Shown here one piece after another: positions 43,616 through 57,100 of a stretch of 64,000 bases of DNA (position 1 is its first letter; the number at the start of each line of letters is the position of its first letter). This DNA comes from Strongylocentrotus droebachiensis. Lineage: Eukaryota; Echinodermata; Echinoidea; Camarodonta; Strongylocentrotidae. The stretch is from the NCBI GenBank assembly GCA_035222895.1, contig JAVYIG010000062.1:1-64000 (forward strand), written 5' to 3'. The notes below the pieces were generated by a model. That model saw nothing but the letters and a program-made list of their open reading frames with translations, was not told where the DNA came from and did not search any database. Made by a program: the position numbers and the translations under genes.

Positions 43616-43726
43616 CGTTGTCGTGGCTGACAATTAGCGTTTTATTAATATGAACTCTGAACTCTATTTGTCTTGCTAGCCAATTTTCTTCAAACAAATC
43701 ATGAACTTAATGTAACTCTCCCAAGT

Positions 43727-43732
43727 AATAAA
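43727..43732 (+). terminator. Polyadenylation signal AATAAA, gene B
   Basis: AATAAA lies 112 nt after the gene B stop codon, directly before a GA/G-rich microsatellite. It is the first canonical hexamer downstream. Confidence 0.5.
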
Positions 43733-43820
43733 GCGAGATAGAGAGAGAAAGAGAGAGAGGATAGGGGGGGGGGGGGGGGGAGGGGAAGGGGGTGAGAGGG
43801 AGGGAGATATATATATATAA
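43733..43820. repeat. (GA)n, poly-G and (TA)n tract
   Basis: Low-complexity block just after the gene B polyadenylation signal. Confidence 0.9.
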
Positions 43821-44084
43821 TTTGAGTGAATTAATGGCATTTTATTTTTGTGTTATATAACACAAAATATTAAGGTATAGAATGTGTAATTAAAGTACTT
43901 ATGATATTCTACATTGTACATTCCGGCCTTCTCCGATAATTATGTTCTGATGCATGCACGCCTGTTCTCGGAGGGCCCTTGGGCATGCGAACGTGCTCGC
44001 CTAGATGTGCCAAGTTCTTGTTTTTCTTGCTGGGGTCGTCTGCATGAATCAGTCGTTGCTAGGTCGGACAAGCCATGTGCACAC

Positions 44085-44510
44085 AGTCTGCCCCGCGAAC
44101 ACACACGCACACAACAGCAGTCAATTGGTAGAAATAGCAATTTTTGTAAATTTATTTAAAAAAAAAAAAAAAAAAAAAAATATTTCACATATATTTCAAG
44201 CATACCTTTAACTACAATTCTGTGTAGTTTCATAGTTATAGGCATGTGGGATATATGTTAAATTATTTAATTGGAATATTGTCTTTTCAGCCATGTGTGA
44301 CATGGCCCGCTGATCGCCCATTGACTCGCACTGCTATTCTGCGTGGTGAAAATGCACCTCAATGTAAAAAACTGCCGTACAAAAATGCAATATCCTCATG
44401 TGTTTCACTCATTGAATCAATTTGTTATTTACACTCAAGGTAGCCATAATTATACTATAATTATATCTTTTTTGTATTTTTTTACCGCAAAGATAATATT
44501 TTAGTGTCTG
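44085..44510. repeat. Uncharacterised AT-rich interspersed repeat, shorter copy
   Basis: Internally deleted copy of 29187-30265 with a poly-A run. It is joined at its right edge to a fragment of gene B exon 3. Confidence 0.7.
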
Positions 44511-44555
44511 TGAAGGGGATAACGAAGCTGGAGATCTACAGGTAATTGATACTGA
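44511..44555 (+). pseudogene. Fragment of gene B exon 3
   Basis: About 43 bases ('tgaaggggataacgaagctg' onward, through 'gagatctacag') repeat positions 42037-42079 of gene B with one change. The fragment is fused directly to the end of an interspersed repeat copy (44085-44510). Confidence 0.75.
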
Positions 44556-45169
44556 GATGTAGGTCTCGTGTCGTCGGTTTTTTGAGCTTTGAACCTTTGT
44601 CAACTTGTCCCATTCTTTGGCCTTTTTTAAGGCCATCATACCCTCTTCAATTTCCCTTCATGTGCTACCCCTTTCTAATTTTGTCTTCTTCTAATTTTCT
44701 GCTTTATTTCCCCTTCTCTTACTTGTCACCATTTTGTGTGTGTGTGTGTGTGTGTGCGTGTGCGTGCGTGTGTTTGTGTGTCCGTACTCGTCTTCCTTCT
44801 CCTTTCTCTTTATACAATGTTCACTACTCATTACTTCGCTATAGAAAGCCCAGTCCAGTTAACACTTGCTAAAATGTGAATATCAATTTTTATAATTCTA
44901 TATGTCCTGTCTATTTTGCGATCTCTTTCTCCCACTCTTCGCCACATTATCATTTTTTCACATGACTACCAACTTTTGTACAAGACCATTACTTTTTTTT
45001 TCCTAATGTTTGTATGTGTAGTTGTTGGTAAATCCCTCGGGCATATGTCCATTTTCGTCTATATGTAGGTATTTTATTGTAAAGAGAAGAAGTCATGACC
45101 CTTTATAGGCTTTTCAAACTATTGGATTTTGAGTTCACGAGTTCAGTCAGCAAGAGAGATATTGAGACA

Positions 45170-45365
45170 GGGAGACAGGGAGAGAGAGAGAGAGAGAGAG
45201 TGAGAGAGAGAGGGGGGGGGAGGGAAATAGAGAGACAAACAGACAGAAAGGGAGAGACGGGCTTTCCAAACAATTGAACTTGGGTTAAGGGGTTGATCCA
45301 GCTAGAAGAGAGAGGGAGAGAGAGAGAGAGAGAGAGAGTGTGTGTGTGTTCGGGGGGGGGGGAGA
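45170..45365. repeat. (GA)n/(GT)n/poly-G low-complexity block
   Basis: Two GA tracts (about 45178-45235 and 45305-45340) and a G run. Confidence 0.9.
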
Positions 45366-48300
45366 GACAACAGAACATTACACACGTATGAAGCTGTTTG
45401 TTGGATGGTGTAATTCACTCAAGGGGAGGTCTTTATTCATACTTTACGTAGCACCATCGCACGAGTTACTATATAGAATAAAAATAAAAACACAACCACC
45501 ACTTAAATGCACAAAATGTTTAAAAACAAGAAAATCCATATAATACACACTACACATTACCTCTCTAGATAATTTTACATGTCAACCTTTTTTCAAAGTT
45601 ATGATACATTTACATGCCAAATGGGAATTGCATATTTTATATAACATCCCTGTTTCTAAGGTACAAACGTAAGAAATATCATAGTTTATACATTGACTTC
45701 GAAATGGTTATAATCATTTCTCTATAACGGAATAGTTTTTAAACCGTTGCCAAAGATAATGTGAGAGTATGCCAGTGTATGTGACGGCTTCGATACCACT
45801 GAGTTATATCAAAATTGAGGATAAAGATATCTGTATGATACAACATTGGCTTTGGACCTAGCTCTCGTTTTAAAAATGAAAAAAATTTAGAAGAAATTTC
45901 GTGTTTAATATGGTAGATAAATACTTAAATATTCACGTGAGTCCTCGAGTAAAACAAGCTGTCGCGACATCATATATTATGGGTATATGGTGACTTTACG
46001 ACGATGACCAACATAAGATGTTGGTTAGCAATGCCAATGCTTGTCAATGAGGAAAGTTATATGAACTTGAAAAGGATAACACATCCATTCATATAGGTGA
46101 AATATATGTAATATCTTCCAGTAAGTATTCTAACGTGATGCATTGAATGTTGTTGACAATAGTTTGTTGCAAGACATGAAAAACAAGATATTTTGCGTTC
46201 TATTGTACGACAGGAATATCCTGATATTTGGTGAAGGTTGCATTACCAGATTCTTGTAGAGATTAATACCAACCACAAAATAATAATATCAATAATGAAT
46301 CATTAGGAATTAAACACATGGAGTGTTGCACAGTAAATTTTCAAAAAGTAATCGGTCCTAAATGAGCAATGTTGCTAGCATACCCAAAGAATACAGGCAA
46401 GAAATTTACAAAACCGGACATATATTTAGATTATACAATAGGAAATGTAACCGTTTTACGGCTGAGCCGCAACATGGACTTTGTAACAAACTTTTAAGTG
46501 ATTATACGAAACACGTCAAATTTGTTTACTTCTGCGAAAAGACTATTGATGTATAACCAAGGAAACAAAATGAATAGCGATCTAAACAAGAAGTTTCATG
46601 CTATTAACATATGTTTATACCTCTCTGACATTCTAAAGAAGACAATATGACAATGATGATAATTAACATCAGGATTTGAAAGATAAAGTGTAGTATACCC
46701 ATACCTACATGCTACTTTGAATAAATTCTTTAAGATACATCGATCTATTTTTATGTCTTCAGTATTCTTATATACTACGCAGTACAGGTCCGAATCCAGC
46801 CTGTTGAGTACAAAATACATCAAACATGTCCACCAGGGATGCACACTCTCACACAAGCACCACGCACGCACACATACCCACGCACACAAATGCACCCACA
46901 GTACCATACTTATAATACATCGTTTAAATATATATGTATAATCAAAAGGTTTAAACCTCCAAGAGAAATCTGCTGCTACCTTTGGTAAGCTAAAATCCCT
47001 ATAAAATCTGCCAACAATTGAAATGATTACTCGAAATAACTTGTCGTCTAGTTTGCGCTTGCATTTTATCGTAGCTGTTCAAACAAACTTCTCACCCCAC
47101 ACTCTCGGGGAAAATTGACATGAAATGATAGTTCGATCTCATTCATAAAATCTTTTTTTCCTGTCTCATTTTGAGCGAATCCGTTGTTCTTTATCTCCTA
47201 AAAGATAGTCTACTTCCATTCATTTTTGTAAAGCCCTTTTAAACTTGTTCTTTACTGTTGCATGGACCTGCTTTGTTAAATCAAAATCTACATAAGGCTA
47301 TCAACTTATTTGATTAAAATAACTATTTATAGATAGCTTTCCAAACTGAAAATCATTCAAAGTCTAAACTAAAGTCATTAAAATACTGATAACCCAGTAA
47401 AACAAAATGACATTCGCGTAATGGTGATTACGATGTGTACAAACATTTCGACAAAAGCATTTTTAGAGTAATCAATATTCTCCCACATATTTCCAACACA
47501 CTAAAATGAAATATATGTACCAAATAGCTGGATATATCCACATTTCTATATGTTTATGCATGATGTGTTTTAACAAACGAACATTTGTATCCCTCTTATT
47601 TTTATTATGATAATGGAACCAAGGACCAAAACAAACTTAACATACCACGTTCTCTTTAGCAACAAATCAAAAAGTAATTACAATAAATATAAATACGATT
47701 CTTTAAAAAATTGTGTTTATGATGATAACATTTTACACGTATCCTATATAGAAACAAGACTGGGGAATAGTGTTCTACACTATGAAAAGGTAAACATGAT
47801 AGTAGTGATTATTTTGTTACGATTGGGTATTGGTAACAGAATGCAACATCATTCTCAAAGCTTATCTACGTTTTCATAGAAAATGTAGAGAATGCATCAT
47901 TATCCATTACCTCTCTTCAGTTTGCAATAGGTTTGAAATCTGCTAACACCATCTACATAGTTTTTAAGAACTTATATTATATATATTCAGATTGGTAAAT
48001 ACAGATGGTAGAGTAATAATTGTTCAAGATATATAATACAACTTTTATGATAACGACAATACTATGACAAATATATATATATATATATGATATGCTATGA
48101 TAAATTATTAGATAATATTCAGAGATATATATTGAATATAAAAAACATCGTATAAATTGGTAATATGTATTGTAACACGTAAAGGGAAGATCTCAGGTTT
48201 AATATCACACAATTACATCACCAAACTCGCAAAATGTACATCTAAATATACCATGTAATATTCAAGTAGTAGCAGTCACAATTACGTCTAATGTCGTATC

Positions 48301-48430
48301 ATATCAAACTATTATCATATTAAATATTATTGATCAATATATCCATCGAAATAAGTTTTGAATAGAATGGTATTTGACCCGTCATCATGGTCATGGGAAA
48401 CATGTCAACCAATCAATGGAAATCTAGAAA

Positions 48431-48720
48431 TTGACCATTTCGGAGATGTACACATGACGCAACAAACTCACATCTTGTAAACATGAAGAAGAAGCCCCTC
48501 CTGTGCATTTCAAATTAATCACTGTCAAAGTTATTGAGATGCTTCATAACAAAAATTTTGTTTTCCGTCCTAAAACAGTACTTTCCCCTTTATAAATAAT
48601 TAGGTATGATGACATATCTTTCACGAACCCGTATTCAGCGTTCGTCTCCATGGGTTTTACAGTTTTTGTACAAAAGACCTCTTTCTACCCATGCGCATTC
48701 AGCTGTATCACTGAATTGGA
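48431..48720. mobile_element. Diverged copy of the AATAGACCATTTCGTA MITE
   Basis: 'ttgaccatttcg', 'gagatgcttcataacaaa', 'catgggttttacag' and 'acccatgcgca' align in order with 16293-16583. Confidence 0.5.
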
Positions 48721-50349
48721 TTCATCTTAGAACAAACACGCTTAACTGAAATCCATGTCAAAACTCTCTTTTTTAATAAACATGCTAAAATTTAGTTCAG
48801 GTGAACAAACAGTCGTATCGATATATACAAACATATAGACCCTGATTTATAAGTGAATAATAAGTGATGTCATTTGTCGATATATACAAATGTTAGAGGG
48901 AAACCCCGAAGAATGTTTCATACCCTACAAGCAAGTGTTAGTGTAGCTCTGAGCTCTCGCGATAACTTGGCATGGATTATTAGAAACGAGTTCTATGACG
49001 CTTCCGAAATTGTCTGACAATTTCGGTTTCGAAGTCGATACATATTCCTAAGACGTGTACTGTAGCTTTTAACAGACCAAAGAGTTTGGGATGGACTGTC
49101 GAAAGAATGAAAAAGCTAATCAGTATTTTAGTATTAAAGACTTTGCAGGTTTAACCATTATTGTATATCCTCTTATTTTACATCCATTTTGAGGCCTGGA
49201 AAATACAAATTGGATATTAAATCACGTACATTGCGGTCACGTCTAGCAGACTGCTAATGCGTGCTACGATTTATCGAGTTCGTTCCAAGCTTATATAGTA
49301 CTGTGCAACTTCTACAAAACCCTTTCCCCCTCTACAGTATAACCTACTATCTATAAATGTACAAAGCCGACATCAAACGATACAAGAGTTGATAAAAAGA
49401 CTGTATATAAACATAGATGGATTTGTATAAAAAGAGAACATGATGTCATACGAAGAAGAAAAAGAAAATGTACAACCAGAGGGAGAAATTACTCTTCATT
49501 GTCATGATTATGAGAAAGCTAGTCATTTCTGTATATACATGTATGATGGAGATGATAAGAGCGATGGACTATTGTACTCATTTGAATTGAATAGAACTTC
49601 TATTACAGTTACGAATGAAAATGATATAGAGCCTTTTCTCGTCTTAATACTTCATATTGTACGAAGTTCTATAGAATGTATAAAGAATATATACAGAAAG
49701 TGTGACGCCATACTGGCCAAGATGGCAAGGTTGCTGGTTCCAAGCAATTTGTTCGCGTGATGATCACACCAGCGCCAAACGATCAATTTACCCTGCCCCA
49801 GCCCATTGGTTGAATAATTTTGCGGTAAACCTTATGCGCATGCTCTGTTGTTTAGAATCAGTAACCTGGGCGACGAGCGATTATGACGTTAGCACTTCGG
49901 TACTCTATTCACCTCTAAAAAAGGGGTCAACCCATTAACAAGGAAAACACTAAAATACACATCACTAAAGTAATGTTTATATATAAAGTTAGTATTGCAT
50001 TAATACGCGTTGAGGATACTAACGGTGAAGTATCACACGATTATTGCTCTAGATGTTCCATTTTCAAAATCAATGAAAATAACACGATTGCGGCATAATA
50101 AAACCCAATTTTAAAAGGTTTGGATCATAATAACATTTAAAAAAATCAGTTTTTCGATGTCGCAAATGCACATTAAGCACGTATTCGCCATTTTAAACTG
50201 TTTCTATTTCTACTCATATAATTAAGATTCAGCAAATGATATAGACAATATGACCATGCTGATCTACATTATCATTGTTTTATGTTGATTTGTGTACGGC
50301 TTTCATGATCATGACTACCACGTAAATGTATCCACCACCTTCAGTTGTT

Positions 50350-50355
50350 TTTATT
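50350..50355 (-). terminator. Candidate polyadenylation hexamer for gene C
   Basis: AATAAA on the minus strand about 570 nt after the stop. The gene C 3' UTR could extend further into the repeat-poor AT-rich DNA to its left, so this is only a candidate. Confidence 0.25.
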
Positions 50356-50922
50356 CTTATTCAGTTTAGCGAAGTTTAGCAAAAGATTTGGACACAATCT
50401 TTACACTCATCCCAACCGAGAACTAAAAACGAGTTATTTTGCTAAGAAGTCAAAGCTCGCCTTACCCGAATGAGTTCAGTTGGTTTTTGTCTTTGCACCA
50501 ACGAATATTAGCAATAAAATATTTAAAATGTATATACAAATTATGAGTTTTCAACCCACAGAACAATTACATACACTATTGTTCAGTAGCTAACTAGGAA
50601 GGAATTAGGCGGAAGAGGTGGGGGTATAAAATGAAAGCCATGCCCCTATATACTCCCACTGTTCGAACCTCGATAATTACCACAGGGGCAGTCCTACAAC
50701 TCCGAAGCCGCGGAATCACTTTACGGAGCCCGATCAAAATGGCCTTTATCACTTGACTTTGCTAAATAGCCTCCACCGCTACCCCCCCTTATTTTCTAAT
50801 CAACGGGAAAAAGATCGACCTGTCTGTCTACATTCCCGTTTTTATCGGCCCTGTACACGATATAGCGAAGTCAAATCGAAACAAAAGGACGAGTTAAGAC
50901 ATTTAAGTAATGTAATAAGCCT

Positions 50923-51111
50923 TCAGACATCCGTTTCCTTGGCAGAATGTCCGTTAATTCTGTTTGGGCTGGTCGTGGTGTTAAGTGGCGGCCATGTTGG
51001 GTCAGAGTTCAACTGCTGAATGAGGATCTCGTGTTTTACCACCTTCTTTCCTTTGCGCCATTGACGGCATGTGGCATGGTTCTGGACGAAGCGAGTATCA
51101 GCCAGGAAATT
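50923..51111 (-). CDS. ATP13A: Gene C last exon (residues 542-603, stop TGA)
   Basis: 189 nt including TGA. The acceptor is TTTGAACACAG. It encodes the cytosolic tail: [20 protein letters not shown], then [11 protein letters not shown], the WPP-type ending seen in ATP13A2/A3 relatives. Confidence 0.92.
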   Translation of the reverse strand, partial: NFLADTRFVQNHATCRQWRKGKKVVKHEILIQQLNSDPTWPPLNTTTSPNRINGHSAKETDV

Positions 51112-54100
51112 CTGTGTTCAAACGAGAAAAAGATGGGATTAGTATTAAATCGGGCACAATACAATAACATGTGCACTTAATACATTCATGTATAATTCGG
51201 TAATTAGGGGGCGAGTCAGCGTCCTTAACAAATCTTTTTAACTAAAAGAACTTTGTGAAAAGGAGCGATATTACCTGGGAGAAGAAATGTAAGGCGGTAA
51301 AGAGAAAAGGAAAGGGAGGGGGAGGAAGAGCAAGGGAAAGGGAGGGGTAGAGAGAGAGAGGGAGAGGGGGGGGGGAGTTATTGGGAATGGTTGCCATGGA
51401 TTAAGAAGTATAATCTCCAGTTTCCAATTGCCGACAAATATCCTTAACAGATTTTGTTCATAACATTTCATCGAAACTTCATGTCTTTATTTCTTCCCTG
51501 ATCTTTTCTTGATGTAGCTTCATAATTGAAACTGACTCCTGTCTTTATGGGTCAATGAAATTCCTTGATTTTCTCTGACTTGATTGATACTTCCCCGATT
51601 CCCTGACTTTGCCCCGACTGTAAAACATGAGAAAAAGCAACATTGAGGTCTTCTCTGATTTCCCACACAGTTTGGAACGTTGCACAACCCACCCATATAC
51701 ACTTAGTATACTGATACTACCCTTCTTCTTTGGTTATGACAAAATAATAATAATATTAAGAAGAAGAAAAGATGCAGTGTTATGTTACCTCAATGAGCAC
51801 AGCTGCTAAGAAATGGGCCAATACCAGAGCAATGATGATACATCTAAACAGCCAGGGGATTTCTTTTAGCTGCAGAAATAAAGGAAAAGAACAAAAAGTT
51901 GTGTCAATATATCGAATTTATATGTCATGCTTTTAAGTGGCTTAAAAAAGGTTGTCGCATTTGAAAAGGGTATTAATTATGTCCTTTGGAAGGGTTTAAA
52001 TCACAGATTGTGATTATTCTGCACTGTTTACATTAATATTTTCCTATCACGAAAAGACGTTTTTTTTTTTAATCGTTCAAAATACAGTGCATTTCAACGT
52101 GTGTGTGAGTTTCGGTAAGATTTATTCAATTAGTTTTAATTGTGATGATTATAACGAACTCTTGATGTACAGCTTTCTTACATCATATACAAAACTTCTG
52201 AACAGTTTCTACAGTAATGCGACAGGGTGACCAACACTCAACATCACCTTTCCATGAAACCAAAACACCTAAGTAATTTGCTTAAGTTCATAGTTTTATT
52301 TGAAACTCATATTATGAATATATTGTGGCGACGTGAAAGCCCTAACATTCAGAGCTAGATATGTTTTGATGACTGATACACTTTAAAGGGGGTGTAGCAT
52401 GTCGAATACTGGTTAACACCATCTACGATTTTTTTTGGACAACTGCACGTAAACGAATGGACTTGATTAACGTTCAGCCTGCGCTAGCGTTCGCGAAACA
52501 GACCGAAGTTCTCCTCACACTTCGATTTCGCGTATGTTGCACGCACGTGAATACTGCGGTCGCGTTGTCTGTAGTCGTATTATACCCGATTGGCCCCGAG
52601 TCTAGGCCACGGGAAAGACACGCAGTCTCGTCATGCTACACCCCCTTTAAAACTAACGACTAGCGAGAAGCGTCAGAACTTTGTGAAGTTATCTCTTACC
52701 AGGAAGTAACTATACATTTTAGGGATCGGCCAAAGGACGAGGAAGAGAGAGAATCCACATAGTATCACCAGACTCGCAGAGTACAGATCTGTCGAAGAAA
52801 AATGAAAAATAGTTTAGAAATATTGCAATCATAACAGGGGGGGGCGCTCATCAACATGTGTCCTTCGACAACTGTCAGCGCTGACTAAATTTGACCAATC
52901 AGAGGCCTGGAAAGTAGCCGGTGAAAACCACCGACTAATTGTTTCATGAAACGCCCCCTTAATCGTGAACTTTAGGCTATATCCAGTTTGGTATATGGAT
53001 GTCGCTTTTTAAATAATAACAATTGTTTCTTTTAAACACTTTACGACTTACAACTGACGAAAACCCGGCCCTCCCCCTGGATCCACTGACCCCTATCACT
53101 AGATTCAATAACTATTCTAACCAATAAAGTGCATACTCTCCACTCCCTGGGGACCATTTTGTCGTCGCCTATTTTTATGGGCGCGCACAGGTGAATCCAA
53201 TCACAATGACGTTCGCATTGTATCGGATGCCCATTTTACACCTGGATATAGAGGGGAAATGTATGTAGATGAAATGCATGTGTCTATGACATTGGTACAG
53301 AGCCGCGATTCGAACCCAAGACCATTGCTTTCCCAGTCAAGTGATTAAACCACTGTACTTCAACACTTCTACTCTTCATCTCAGTAACATTATGTGATTT
53401 GCCTAGGAGTCTATGTTTCTCTTCACATTCTGTAAAAGCGCAATGGTACTTTTGTTTTTAACGCTCCTAGATGATCAATATTATTGTTATTATTATCACT
53501 ACTTTTATTGCTTTCATGATTGTTATCATCATCATTATTTATTATTATTAATCATTATTATTATTATTATTATTATTATCATTATTATCATCATCATTAT
53601 AATTATTATTATCATTTTTATTATTATTATCATTATTATATTATTATCATTATCATTATTATTATTATTATCATTTTTATTATTATTATCATTAATGTTT
53701 TAGTATCATTATCATTATTATTATTATCATTATTACTATTATCAGTATAATTATTATCGTTGTTATTACTATATTCAGTGTGGTAAATGGTTGAAATATG
53801 TGCTTACAGTTGGTGTATATTGGCTTCCTGTAAGGAGGTCCCTTGGAGAAGATGAAAGCTACGACGATGTATTGAAAGTTTGAAACGAAGAATAACGTGG
53901 TTGCTTCGTAGGAGAGAGTATACACAATCCCAGCGTCCTCAGACTTCACATACGGCTCAAACCTGAGTGATAAAAAGTATGAAAGAAATATTTAAAATGT
54001 GACGATTTATTTTTCATGGAACCATGTTGATTATTTTAGTACATAATTGATTGGACAGTTCTTCATTCGTGATATCACAAATGCATCACAATTGAGTTGC

Positions 54101-57100
54101 CAATATATTCCCCAAATCATGATCATTTATGTTCTTTTCTCGAGTTTTCTCCACGAATTCTAAAGAATATGTTACTCTAGTATTAAATAATTCCGCCCAA
54201 GCCAACGTATCCCCAAAACACGTTTAATTCCCCTAAGAAGTTGTTTCAATGCGTTTGAATCCCATGAACTTTCTACCTACACTGTAACAACAAATTAGGT
54301 ATTAATTGCCCACAGAGAGGGTAATAATGTATCCGACTGCAGAATATCGGACCATTTTATCCTCCACCTGAGTAATGTTTTGCCCAAACACGATCACCTT
54401 TTACTACATTTTGAGTGAAAACGTTCATCTTGAGCCAGAAATTGCGTCACATTTGATGGGGAACATGATAACCCTAATTTCAGACAATCATTCTCTTTAA
54501 AACCAAACATTTTTACAGCATAGGGCGATTGTGAAACCCATTATATCTAACCATGGTAGTTCCCGACCATTGAATACGATATTTACGAAAATCTATTTAA
54601 GCAACTGACACTGCGCATAGAAAAGAAATGCAAGACTTCTTTTGAACGATTGGAAGTGTTAATTGATGTTTTGATTTAAGCTGTTTGACAAAAAACAAAA
54701 AACAAACAAGCAGTTGGCCACGTCAATGAATCTGTTGAGATAATTGTTTTTATTATTGTTATTGTTATTTTGATCGCAAGAAATAAAGTTCCCCCTGTAT
54801 GGGGTACAAGAAATTGGGTGGTATTCTCGAAAGCGGACTAACTGTAGTCCATGGTTCAATCCACCGATTAAGTATGGAATGCCAAGTGTCCATATGAATA
54901 TGTTTTTGAATAACTTAATCTGTCTCTAAATTAAAATAAAATGTAAAAACGTAATTAATAAACAACAATATAAAAATGATATAATTATGTTATCATGGTA
55001 ATCTAGGGACATATTAAATTATTAAAAAATATATTCATATGGACACTTGGCAATCCATACTTAGTCGGTGAATTAAACCATGGAATAAAGTTAGTGCGCT
55101 TTCGAGAATACCACCCATTGTCTTACCATGGTTGTTGTTTAAGGACGAAGTAGGCGATGATTTGAACCATGAACTGGAGGAAGATGTGTATGAAGACGGA
55201 AAAGAGCATGGCTGGATCGGTCAGACTGTTTAGCGGTTTCTTGGTTGAAATCTTGGTATAGGCTCTGTTTCTGGCAACTATGTGGACACGAAAAGAGAAG
55301 GTATGGGTAAACATAAAATTCAAAGTTTCTGACAGGGGGAAAAAAACCCAACCCCCAGATTATTGTGGACTCAAATTCGAAATGTCTGATTGAAGAAAAA
55401 AAATCCAACAGAAGCTATAGCGATCAAAAGATTTATAAATTGATGACATGGGTTAAGCTTATTATCGATTATTATGTATGCCATTTTAAGAGTGATTATT
55501 CCAAAACTTTGACTTTTCTACGTTAATAAGACCAATGATAATTCGGGGTCAATTTCGCAAAGTGCTAACTACGAACTGGTCTATAACTAAAGAACATCCA
55601 CATTCTTATACGTAATATTGGAGAATCAACAAAACTTATCAAAAGTATTGTTTAAAAAAGAAGAAGACTTACTCAAGATAGCAACGACTGCAGTAATACC
55701 GATATCCCAGTACATGAACATGGCATCGCTTGGAAATAACTCAATCTGTCAAAAAGGCAAATTAAGAGAAACAAAGGAAACACAAATAAATGAATAACAT
55801 ATCTATATTTGAGTGTCACACAGTCGACCGACACAAGTCCACGAAGCACACAAACTGACCACCGCAAGTGCGATAATTCAATGACATGTAAAGTTTTGAG
55901 CTATTCAAGTTTACTTAGGCCTTTCTCAACTTACTTTGAATTAACTATAGAACTGTATCTTCTATTCAATTCTTGTAACATCATCTGATGTATCCTTGTA
56001 ATTATGTTGAATATCATGTCCGCATTTTAATGAAAAATATACATCTAGAATCAGGTGAAAAATTTGGTTTATTTGCTTTTCTATTTTGTCTTGAATCGGA
56101 TTCGTACGTGTATGCCCACAAATACATTGTATTTTTCAAATCGGCGCGAGGAGTGTCTATGTTGAAAGAAATAGCACATTACAACTCTTAAGTATAATGA
56201 TAATAATATTGGAATGTATACCGAATTGAGTATGATGATAGTAGCGAATTGGATCATGCTATAAAGAGCCATGTATTTGAACACACCGAATGATGTCACC
56301 AGTGCTGCTCGTCCCTCTCTTCGTTGAAATGAATGAAAGAAAGAAAATATCGTCAGTTAAAAAAAATGTAAAAAAATGAAACATCTTAATGAAGTGACAC
56401 AGGGGTAGCTGGACTAAAGCAAGTGTAATAATAGCACTTGTTGGCGCGAGAGCATTCCATGGGATGGATACGTGCGCAATATAAATGTAGTTGATATTTT
56501 TATAATTATTATTGATATTATTATCATAATTAATATCATCATTATAGAGGTAATCATGTAGTGGTTGTTCGTTTACCTGACTGCTAAGAAAGCATAAATG
56601 CTTGTTAGTAAGGTACCATAGGACCGACGCCTTAAGATCCTCTCTGAGAGACCTGGTAATGAGGATTAATGCCTTACCAAAAGGCAGCAGCGCATCGCCT
56701 TGGTTTCGAACCCGGGTCGCCGGATTACGAGACCAGTGCTCTACCGACTGAGCTATCGCGCCTCCTCATGACTATCGCATGTAGATATGAACTTACTTGA
56801 TGAGAGTCGTGATGCATTTGATGTTTTGTTCGGAGGAGGTGAAAGGGGAGGCAACAGAGGCCTCAGCCTCGGACAGGGACACCCCAGCGTGGGCGGTCTT
56901 CAGGGCTCCACAATCATTGGCACCGTCTCCACACATACCCACGTAATACCTGCCAGAATAGTTCGATAACATAAGCTTAATTAACAGCGATTAGGAAGAG
57001 AACACATATTTGCATAACCATTTCCTTGGTATCCAGTTTTGATAATGACACGATGGTAAAGACTATCGAAATATCAAGCTAAGGAAATTTTAGTAGCCTT

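Larger units (their letters stand above)
45380..50922. other. Long AT-rich stretch with almost no recognisable feature
   Basis: About 5.5 kb between genes B and C. Apart from the diverged MITE at 48431-48720 there are few repeats. It could include a long 3' UTR of gene C. A 106-residue frame at 49440-49760 has no domain signal. A more CpG-rich patch with YY1-like AAGATGGC and NRF1-like TGCGCATGC lies at 49690-49860. Confidence 0.5.

Noticed and set aside
49440-49760. 106-residue frame as a gene
   Set aside because: No recognisable domain, splice partners or homologous copy; AT-rich context and length compatible with chance.
53413-53750. Poly-isoleucine/tyrosine frames
   Set aside because: Microsatellite translation of (TTA)n next to a gene C exon.
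56690-56766. tRNA-Thr gene on the minus strand
   Set aside because: The D-arm and T-arm boxes are good, but the 3' acceptor strand does not pair with the 5' end and the sequence continues as a SINE.
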